Source of the DNA: JABMNT01 sp048262255
GTDB lineage: Bacteria; Pseudomonadota; Alphaproteobacteria; Rhodospirillales; Casp-alpha2
NCBI GenBank assembly: GCA_048262255.1
Contig: JBLXFH010000002.1
Location: 248,001-312,000 of the forward strand
DNA: 64,000 nucleotides
Direction: 5' to 3'
Shown here: positions 33,450 to 40,083 of the stretch, piece after piece
How positions within the stretch are numbered: position 1 is the first letter of the stretch
Layout: every line of letters begins with the position of its first letter
Position numbers and translations under genes: made by a program
Notes under the pieces: generated by a model
What the model saw: only the letters and a program-made list of their open reading frames with translations
The model's database searches: none
Told to the model about the DNA's origin: nothing

Positions 33450-35324
33450 TCAAATTCCGTAATACCAGGGGACGAACAGCGAAAATGTGATCCATAACAA
33501 TAGGATCAAAGGCAGTCCGGCCCTGAAAAAGTCCGTGAATTTATAGTGCCCGGGCCCCATCACCAGTAAGTTTGTCTGGTACCCCAGAGGCGACGCAAAG
33601 GAACAATTGGCGGCAAAGATGACGGCAATCGCAAAAGGCGTCGCTGGCACACCCAATTTCAGCGCCATGTCGACCGCAATCGGGGTGAACAAGACCGCCG
33701 CCGTCTTGGTGCTGATAATATTCGACAGCCCCGCGACAAGAAGGAAAAACAACGAAAGCACGACGGCCGGTGGCGCGCCATGCACCGCGATGATCATCCG
33801 GTCGGCCAAGTATGCTGCCCCGCCTGTTTCCTGCAACGCAACGCCCAGCGCCAGCGCCGCAGCAATGGTTGTGACAATTTTCGAATCGACCGCCTGAAAG
33901 GCCTGACGCACATTCAACACGCCAACAATAACCATGGCCGCCGCACCGCAAAAAGCGCTAACAACAATCGGCACTATGCCAGTGGCAGCAAACATGATCA
34001 CACACATAAAGATCATGCCCGCCCGCTTTGCCCGTCGCAGGGCAGGAAGTTCTTCTGCCGACCACTCCAGAAGAACCACATCACGGTTGGTGCGTAAGCG
34101 GGTGATATCCGCGTCCTGCCCTTGAACCAGCAACACATCTCCAGCTTCCAGACGGATTTCCGTCAGGCGCGACCGGATCATACGAGTGCGCCGCTGGATG
34201 CCGACAACGATACAGTGGGTTTTGTAACGAAACCCGATCTGGGGCAGGGTCAGGCCGACGATGCCCGAACCTGGAGCAACCATAACCTCGGCCAAAAACT
34301 GCTCTCCTGCCCGCCATCGGTTTTCATCCACCAGTTCCGGAAAGTTTAGCGCTTCTTCAGGACCCAGATTGGGATGCAGCGCTTCCGGGTCATTCGACAG
34401 GGTTTCAGTCAGCGCCTTGCGTGTTGCGGCGACTACGAGCACATCCCCGGCTTTCGCCTGATATCCTTCAAAGGGTGGGAAAATAGCTTCGTCATTGCGT
34501 TGAACCATCCGCAGGGTTTTGTTGGGCAGCCCGGCGAAAAGACCGCCCACAGCGACCTTGTCGATCAATGGCGAATCCGGCGAAACGGTCATATGGGCAA
34601 TAAACTGCTTGCCGGCACCTTCACCGAATCCATCGCTTTCTCCGCCGCGTTCCGGTAATAACCGGGGCGCGATAAAAACAACATAAACAAGCCCCACGGC
34701 CGCCAGAACCGATCCCGGGACCGTAAAGTCAAAAAACCCAAACGGCACCTCGCCAATTTCAATCAGCGCGCTGTTGACCAACAGGTTGGTTGAAGAACCA
34801 ATGATCGTCGTCATGCCACCCAAAACGGCGGCATAGCTTAACGGAATCAAAAGCTTTGATGCAGGCAGGCTGAACCGCGCAGCAAGCGCCTGAATTATCG
34901 GAATAAATATCACGACAACTGGGATGTTATTCAAAAAGGCGCTGATAACAACCGCGACGCCAAGTAAAAGGATAAACGAACCGATCATCCCGCCCCGTCC
35001 CCCGGCAAAACCCAGCAGAACAGTCGCGCCCCGGTCCAGCACACCGGTCCGGACCATGCCCTGCCCGATTACCAGCAGAGCCAAAACCGCCATTAGGGCT
35101 GGATTGGCAAAGCCATACAAGATCCGCTCTGGCGTTACTCGGGCGACTCCCTGGGCATCAAGGACCGGGAAAAAATGAAAAAACACCAGAAGAAAACAGA
35201 TGATTCCGATGGATGTCAGTTCCATGGAGCCGCGTTCGCGGATGTAAAACGCAAGACCACCCAGAATGAGAGCGAAAACCACCCACATCTGAAATTCTGC
35301 GCCGCTGAGCATTATCTGTTCCAT
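33450..35324 (-). CDS. SLC13/DASS-type permease with two TrkA-C domains
   Basis: A 624-residue inner-membrane carrier of the SLC13 (ArsB/NhaD, divalent anion:Na+) superfamily. About a dozen helices are interrupted by a soluble insert (about residues 215-400) with two RCK_C/TrkA-C-type modules, one near GLPNKTLRMVQRNDEA and one near GFRYKTHCIVVGIQRRTRMI. The paired SNN/TN-type ion loops are seen as SAFLNNIPVVVIFIP, GSSTNLLVNSALI, STKTAAVLFTP and SPLGYQTNLLVMGPG. Sulfate, carboxylate or other anions are possible. It stands alone, converging with the CheB-like gene (2-base gap). Confidence 0.85.
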   Translation of the reverse strand: MEQIMLSGAEFQMWVVFALILGGLAFYIRERGSMELTSIGIICFLLVFFHFFPVLDAQGVARVTPERILYGFANPALMAVLALLVIGQGMVRTGVLDRGATVLLGFAGGRGGMIGSFILLLGVAVVISAFLNNIPVVVIFIPIIQALAARFSLPASKLLIPLSYAAVLGGMTTIIGSSTNLLVNSALIEIGEVPFGFFDFTVPGSVLAAVGLVYVVFIAPRLLPERGGESDGFGEGAGKQFIAHMTVSPDSPLIDKVAVGGLFAGLPNKTLRMVQRNDEAIFPPFEGYQAKAGDVLVVAATRKALTETLSNDPEALHPNLGPEEALNFPELVDENRWRAGEQFLAEVMVAPGSGIVGLTLPQIGFRYKTHCIVVGIQRRTRMIRSRLTEIRLEAGDVLLVQGQDADITRLRTNRDVVLLEWSAEELPALRRAKRAGMIFMCVIMFAATGIVPIVVSAFCGAAAMVIVGVLNVRQAFQAVDSKIVTTIAAALALGVALQETGGAAYLADRMIIAVHGAPPAVVLSLFFLLVAGLSNIISTKTAAVLFTPIAVDMALKLGVPATPFAIAVIFAANCSFASPLGYQTNLLVMGPGHYKFTDFFRAGLPLILLLWITFSLFVPWYYGI

Positions 35325-35385
35325 ATTTTAAATTGTAGTGAAATTGGCAAAGGACACCAGCACCCTTATCTATCGCTGGCAAATA

Positions 35386-35424
35386 AAAATACGTCAGACT
35401 CTCGGCGAATCTGACGTATTTTTG
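35386..35424. terminator. Bidirectional terminator-like hairpin
   Basis: AAAAATACGTCAGA (35386-35399) pairs perfectly with TCTGACGTATTTTT (35411-35424) around an 11-base loop. A-tracts and T-tracts on both sides fit termination in either direction. It lies between diverging genes, where a terminator is not needed. Confidence 0.65.
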
Positions 35425-35431
35425 AAAGGCT

Positions 35432-35465
35432 TGTCAGGGGCGAGGGGGGCCAAGCCCCTGACAAA
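35432..35465. repeat. Second inverted repeat
   Basis: TTGTCAGGGGC and GCCCCTGACAA, an 11-bp perfect stem with a 12-base G-rich loop, beginning seven bases after the previous hairpin. No T-run follows, so a role as terminator is doubtful; an operator or RNA element is possible. Confidence 0.55.
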
Positions 35466-35545
35466 AGCTACCGCTAACTTTGGGGGGAAAACGGCAACTC
35501 ATAGGTTATTATATAGCAATCATTTGTATCCGTTCGAGGTCATCT

Positions 35546-35582
35546 ACATTTCAGAATATTTCAATATATTTCTTAATATTTC
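35546..35582. repeat. Four A(C/T)ATTTC repeats with exact 10-bp period
   Basis: ACATTTC at 35546 and ATATTTC at 35556, 35566 and 35576, each starting exactly 10 bases after the last. Identical spacing near one helical turn places them on one DNA face. The block is about 180 bases before the enolase-like gene. Confidence 0.6.
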
Positions 35583-35758
35583 TAAATATATACAAACAGT
35601 TCAGTCATTCTCATTAATAGTTATACTACCCCCATATCCAGTTTGGTTCAAATCCCTAACAAACCAGAATCACATGTTTCGTTTCCTGTTATTTTCACCC
35701 ATAAATCGCAGCATATCGATAATATTTTCTATCCAAAACAGGCAATTCACGGCGCCAG

Positions 35759-37009
35759 ATGAGTAAAACAAAAATAACAAAAATTCAGGCGCGTCCTCTG
35801 TGGGACGGCGAAGGTTTTCCGACTCTCGAAATCGAAGTCAGTTTACGTTATGGAGCATTGGGTCAAGCCACCGTGCGCAGAGCGTCCAAACCTGCTTCGT
35901 CTTTTCATGAAACAGAACAGGCGATAGCTTATACGGAAAGCCATATACTGGCTGCCTTAAAAGGCCGCAATTCAATCAATCAGGAAGAAATAGACAAGAT
36001 ACTGGCCCAGCTTGCCGGAGATGCCGAACATTTTGAATACCCACCCCTTGCCTCGGCCGTATCCAGAGCCGTGCTGAATGCAGCCGCCAATACTGAAAAG
36101 CTGCCTCTCTGGCAATATTTGGGGATATTTCTGGGTAACAGCCCGGCGGACACAATGCCGCTGCCCTCAATCAGCGTGTTTCCCGAATCGTATTATCATG
36201 AACTCAACCTGAACATAAACGGATTATCAATGATCCCTATCGGGGCAAGCCATTTTGACGAGGCTCTGGTCTGGTGCAACAAGGTTCATCACCAACTTAT
36301 GCATGCAACAGCGGCACATACCGGTCCTTTACAATCCGATGAACAGGCGTTTGAGGAATTGACTAAAGCCATTGAAACGTCGGGCCTTCAACCCGGACAT
36401 GATATGGGTATCGCGTTCACTGGACCGACCACCCGCCGGGGGGCGGACAACCGATATCACCTGAACGGCACGGCCAATACACTGACCAGCGATGAGCTTT
36501 CCGGACGTTATGTGGATTGGCTTGCAAAATTCCCGATAGTTTCCATTGAGGACCCTTTTGCAGCGGACGACCGGGAAGGGTTCACCCGGCTCACATGGGC
36601 TGTCGGCAAAAGCTGCCAGATTGTTGTCAGTGATAGGGTGGCAGCAGACACCAGTCAGCTGCAGCAATCCATTGCAGGTAAGGAAGCCAATGCAACGGTT
36701 TTGAATCATTTTTACAGGCAAACCATAAGCGATTCCAAAACAAGGGTTTCGACTGCCAAAAACGCTCACTTCGGGGCTTCACTCTCTCTCGACCCCATAG
36801 TTTCCGACAGCCCTTCTTCCATCCATATGGCTGTGGGTTGGGGGATCAACCAGATCAAAACCGCGATGCCGACCCACCCGGGCAGCAACCGTGCATGGAA
36901 CACCGGATTGCGAATAGCAGAATCGATAGCGCATCAAAGCGCCGGGGCATTACCCGCGACCGGGGCATTACCGCCACGCACCGTATTCCCCTGGGGGAAA
37001 CTCAGGTAA
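35759..37009 (+). CDS. Degenerate enolase homologue, probably not a glycolytic enzyme
   Basis: A 416-residue protein with the whole enolase layout (GFPTLEIEV near 19, SIEDP at 262-266, QIKT at 365-368, NTGLRIAE near 381) but eroded chemistry. The mobile serine loop SGAST is replaced (RRASK). The Gln-Glu-Phe segment is NGLS. The Gly-Asp-Glu-Gly-Gly segment is lost. The Asp-Ala-Ala-x-Glu metal site is TGPTT. The catalytic Lys after the Asp-Asp loop is missing (TVLNHF). Glu264, one metal-site Asp (292) and Lys367 survive. It should not dehydrate 2-phosphoglycerate. It may have a binding or regulatory role, or be an early pseudogene; the frame is intact. Its stop overlaps the converging gene by 8 bases. 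Confidence 0.75.
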   Translation: MSKTKITKIQARPLWDGEGFPTLEIEVSLRYGALGQATVRRASKPASSFHETEQAIAYTESHILAALKGRNSINQEEIDKILAQLAGDAEHFEYPPLASAVSRAVLNAAANTEKLPLWQYLGIFLGNSPADTMPLPSISVFPESYYHELNLNINGLSMIPIGASHFDEALVWCNKVHHQLMHATAAHTGPLQSDEQAFEELTKAIETSGLQPGHDMGIAFTGPTTRRGADNRYHLNGTANTLTSDELSGRYVDWLAKFPIVSIEDPFAADDREGFTRLTWAVGKSCQIVVSDRVAADTSQLQQSIAGKEANATVLNHFYRQTISDSKTRVSTAKNAHFGASLSLDPIVSDSPSSIHMAVGWGINQIKTAMPTHPGSNRAWNTGLRIAESIAHQSAGALPATGALPPRTVFPWGKLR

Positions 37010-38861
37010 AGGCGGCGCCGTCGCCGCGCAGGCGATCCACCAGCACATCAATCAGACGCCGCAGAACGCGGTCGTTTTCATTAAGGGTGTCCAAACGCGC
37101 GCCTAAATTTTTCTGGTCGATCACACTCAATTGTCCACCTTCCATGACGCGGGCCGAAGCCATTCGTGGCTGGTTATCGATCAGGGACATTTCGCCAATG
37201 ATTTCGCCACGCCCAACCTTCGCCAGAACCTCCTCCTGATTCCCGACCATCCGGTAGATTTCCACATGGCCTGACAGAATCAAATAGGCTTCCGAGCCAC
37301 TGTCACCCTCCAGAAAAAGGATTTCCCCTTTTTCAATGGTTTTGCGTTCCGGTGTTTTTGAAATCATTTCCTTGCGCTCTTTGTCCTTGAGAGAAAATGT
37401 CGCCGGGGCGTCCTGTTCCGACCTCGGCTTAGACATCAGGGTATCAAATGTTTTCTTGAGTGTGTTGCGCCATGCCTCAGGCAAGCCTTCCGACACAACC
37501 TTGGCTTTAAGGCCCTCAATGGATTTGCTGATTTTATCTTCGCTGGAGCCTGCCGGCACAAGGGAAGCGAGGGTCTTGAGCTGCCCGACAATACGCGCCA
37601 TCGCCGACAGAATAACATTGCTGTTGGGGCTTCCGACATCGGACTGAAACAGCTCCAGCAAATAACCGATCCGTGCACCCCGGCTTGGGAGCATATCCGT
37701 AATCCGGTTCATCGCCTCCGGAAATGTCAAATCCTGATCGCCACTGGACAACACAAGCCGAGCCCGCAGGGTAAGACCCGCACACATCCTGGGGCCACCT
37801 TTGAGGCCAGCAACATCCACCAATTCCCGAACCAGGCCAACAAAGGCTTCTCGGTCTTTTTCTTTGCCTTCCCTTGTCAGATTCCGGGTACCCGACAGGT
37901 AGCTGGCAACCCGGTCATAAAGGACCTTGCGGGTTTGCGGAAAATTGAACCGGCCCATCAAGCTGTTGAATTCAACAATGCAGGATATCGGGCGTGGTGG
38001 GGCCGGACAACGGCCTGCGCATAACAAAATAAGCGCCCTATTGGCCATTGCCGCATCTGCCTGACCGCCCAACAGTTCCACCACGGCATTTGCGCCATCC
38101 AGCACTTCAGCCATCACTTCATCCAGACAGTCAACAGCAGCCGGGTCTAAATTTCCGCCGCCCAGTTCGACAAGCAACAGAAGTTTTGAATTCCAATCGC
38201 CGCCTTCATTCAGCAACCGGGACAAGGCATGACGGCTTAAGATATAGGCGTCATCGGCATCCCCCCTGGTATTCGCCCATTTGAGCAACGCCCCCAGGCC
38301 CTTTTCCTTTAGGATGCGAATACCGGTCTCTTCATCAAGATAGGTGCGGGCGTTTTCCTTGATCTGCTCCGCTGCCGCAAACAAAACATCGGCTCTTTCA
38401 GCAGGTGTAACCGACAGCACACGGGCTTGTGCAGATGACAACTGCTGCATGAGTTTCGGAAAAATGGCGTCATTTCGCTCAAGCATCAGCAATTCAGATC
38501 GGTCAAATAGAAATTCAAGCGCTGAAAGACCGATATTGTCGAGATAATTACGAAGAACCTTTGCCAAAGTCATCCGTGAACTCAGGCCATAGTATTCCAC
38601 CAGGTTTTTGCAAATGGGAGCCTGTTTTATGGGAACAAGGGTAATCGTTCGCGAGTCTTCCTTGACGGTTTTCTCAAAAATAATTTCCGTGCCGGTACGG
38701 TCGCTGTCGGCAACGACCTGAACAGCCGCGTATCGACCCGTTTCGACAAGGTCTTCTGCCTGCTTGAGAGACGGGGTCCGGCTTTCATGCACGTCGACGG
38801 TTACCCATCTTCCGCCCTCGTTAACCTGGACCTCAAATGTTTTCCCAGAGAGTGTTGCCAT
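37002..38861 (-). CDS. Large protein with C-terminal cyclic-nucleotide-binding domain
   Basis: A 619-residue cytoplasmic protein. The last ~120 residues are a cNMP-binding fold (ILFLEGDSGSEAYLILSGHV near 515, then GRGEIIGEMSLIDNQPRMAS with the phosphate-binding cassette motif GEMSLIDNQPRMA). The first ~480 residues are mostly helical and match nothing I recognise; they begin with a beta segment (FEVQVNEGGRWVTVDVHE). The Arg in PRMAS is in the place that contacts the cyclic phosphate. No DNA-binding helix-turn-helix follows, so it is not a CRP-type regulator. ATG 38861 is the likeliest start; the frame is open to 38897. Confidence 0.75.
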   Translation of the reverse strand: MATLSGKTFEVQVNEGGRWVTVDVHESRTPSLKQAEDLVETGRYAAVQVVADSDRTGTEIIFEKTVKEDSRTITLVPIKQAPICKNLVEYYGLSSRMTLAKVLRNYLDNIGLSALEFLFDRSELLMLERNDAIFPKLMQQLSSAQARVLSVTPAERADVLFAAAEQIKENARTYLDEETGIRILKEKGLGALLKWANTRGDADDAYILSRHALSRLLNEGGDWNSKLLLLVELGGGNLDPAAVDCLDEVMAEVLDGANAVVELLGGQADAAMANRALILLCAGRCPAPPRPISCIVEFNSLMGRFNFPQTRKVLYDRVASYLSGTRNLTREGKEKDREAFVGLVRELVDVAGLKGGPRMCAGLTLRARLVLSSGDQDLTFPEAMNRITDMLPSRGARIGYLLELFQSDVGSPNSNVILSAMARIVGQLKTLASLVPAGSSEDKISKSIEGLKAKVVSEGLPEAWRNTLKKTFDTLMSKPRSEQDAPATFSLKDKERKEMISKTPERKTIEKGEILFLEGDSGSEAYLILSGHVEIYRMVGNQEEVLAKVGRGEIIGEMSLIDNQPRMASARVMEGGQLSVIDQKNLGARLDTLNENDRVLRRLIDVLVDRLRGDGAAFT

Positions 38862-39201
38862 CTCTGCTACCCTTCGCCGCCAAGTGCAGTGCCGCAAAAA
38901 TTTAAAGCATTTGCCGCCTTATTTATCTTATGTTTCAAATTATACCCCTCCCGGCAAAATGTGAAAGCGAGGTTTATCCACAGGGTGAATTTTTATTGCC
39001 ATTTCATCTTGAAGGTTGTCGGAAGACTGACTGCCCCCGTGGACGACGTGGTTATACCGATCAACAGGCAACGCTGTGCAACAAACTTAACATTCTGCAA
39101 ACACTCAAATGTCATTTGGCGCATTTTTTCATTTCGGCTATACTTTTACGCGAACGCCTCTACACATCCCGTTCCTCCGGAACCGACGAAAGGAGTTATG
39201 C
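38862..39201. other. Intergenic region upstream of the secreted unknown
   Basis: About 340 bases between diverging genes. It has AT-rich stretches, one perfect TTATCCACA at 38974-38982, and a good sigma-70 promoter at 39116-39144 for the gene on the plus strand. I see no gene in it. The single DnaA-type box is not enough to suggest an origin. Confidence 0.5.
39116..39144 (+). promoter_or_regulatory. Sigma-70 promoter of the secreted unknown gene
   Basis: TTGGCG (39116-39121), a 17-base spacer and TATACT (39139-39144) match the vegetative consensus at 9 of 12 positions. Transcription would start near 39151, about 50 bases before the ATG, which follows GAAAGGAGT. Confidence 0.7.
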
Positions 39202-40005
39202 ATGCCCCGCTTATCTCGCCTTCTGACTGTATCCGCCTTCCTAACGACAGCTCTTGTTGCCAGTCCGTCCGTAATTGCCGCCCCGCAAGCCCTCGGACTG
39301 GTTGCCACCAATGGCACCATCGAGTTGAAATGCTCGGACGATGGTTGCGGTGCCGATTTTACGGCCTTCTGTCTTCAAAAAGACCGTGCATCGCCTGACC
39401 GCGGCACGCCTTATCATATCAACAGCGGCGATATTGAAGTCGCCGGGCTGACGGCGACGGGACAAACCATAAAGCTTGATGTCAATCAGGCCCTGAAGCT
39501 GGAATCCCGGCGCAAGCATATGGCGCTTCGGGTTCAGGTGCCGGAAAGCACCCTAAGGCAGCATAATCTGGTCAGCGTCTCGGTGAATGTGAGAGATAAC
39601 GTAGTCTTATTGCCGCAAACGCAGGCGGGCGACGCCAATCCGCACAGCCCGGCTGAAGTCGCCATGCTCGGGCAATCCATGCGCCAGATCGGTGCGTCCT
39701 ATATTGACGGCAATCAGGACCGGATTGTCGCCGCACGCATTTTGGGGGATGTCATCAACGGCCTGCCGGAGCGCGGCAAGGTCGATGATCAGACCCGCCA
39801 AAACCTCTGGAACAACGCCGTCAGCCGGGCCGGTGATCAAGTGCCGGACGCCGGGCTCAATCGGGCGGAAGGGATTTACAAACTGTGCAAATGGACCGCC
39901 GGACGCGGATCGCCAAATATGCGCAATTGTCTGGAATCGCACCATGACGAGTTCATCAAGTTTCTGAACTCCCAATACTGGAAAGCCTCAAGACCCATTT
40001 ACTAA
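39202..40005 (+). CDS. Secreted protein of unknown function
   Basis: A 267-residue protein with a Sec signal peptide (MPRLSRLLTVSAFLTTALVA, cleavage after SVIAA near residue 26). The mature part starts with a beta-rich domain holding three nearby cysteines (LKCSDDGCGADFTAFC). A helical C-terminal domain follows with two more (YKLCKW, MRNCLE). Five cysteines in an exported protein suggest disulfides with one free or paired elsewhere. I do not recognise the family. A strong ribosome site (AAAGGAGT) and promoter support expression. It stands alone and converges on the P-type ATPase. Confidence 0.65.
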   Translation: MPRLSRLLTVSAFLTTALVASPSVIAAPQALGLVATNGTIELKCSDDGCGADFTAFCLQKDRASPDRGTPYHINSGDIEVAGLTATGQTIKLDVNQALKLESRRKHMALRVQVPESTLRQHNLVSVSVNVRDNVVLLPQTQAGDANPHSPAEVAMLGQSMRQIGASYIDGNQDRIVAARILGDVINGLPERGKVDDQTRQNLWNNAVSRAGDQVPDAGLNRAEGIYKLCKWTAGRGSPNMRNCLESHHDEFIKFLNSQYWKASRPIY

Positions 40006-40022
40006 ACCCACGGACCAGCCAC

Positions 40023-40068
40023 CGGCTCAAACCGGCCTTATTGCCGTATTTCGCCGGTGGTTGAGCCG
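40023..40068. terminator. Hairpin between converging genes
   Basis: CGGCTCAA-ACCGGC pairs with GCCGGT-GG-TTGAGCCG, a 14-bp stem with a 2-base bulge and a 16-base loop. It sits just after the secreted-protein gene and just past the P-type ATPase stop, so it may stop both transcripts. No clear T-run. Confidence 0.5.
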
Positions 40069-40083
40069 ACATGTCGCAATCGG

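Larger units (their letters stand above)
35325..35758. other. AT-rich intergenic region with two hairpins and phased repeats
   Basis: 434 bases between diverging genes. It contains a perfect 14-bp stem (35386-35424), an 11-bp stem (35432-35465), a run of 10-bp repeats (35546-35582) and a long AT-rich tract to about 35720, well below the base composition of the neighbours. A reading frame spanning it has no support. The structure suggests an insertion scar or a complex regulatory region for the enolase-like gene. Confidence 0.6.

Noticed and set aside
35338..35766. 142-codon frame across the AT-rich gap
   Set aside because: Runs through two hairpins and the phased repeats; composition Ile/Phe/Asn-rich without domain; no ribosome site.
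38974..38982. Perfect DnaA box TTATCCACA
   Set aside because: Single box without neighbours, repeats or origin-linked genes; expected by chance in a genome.
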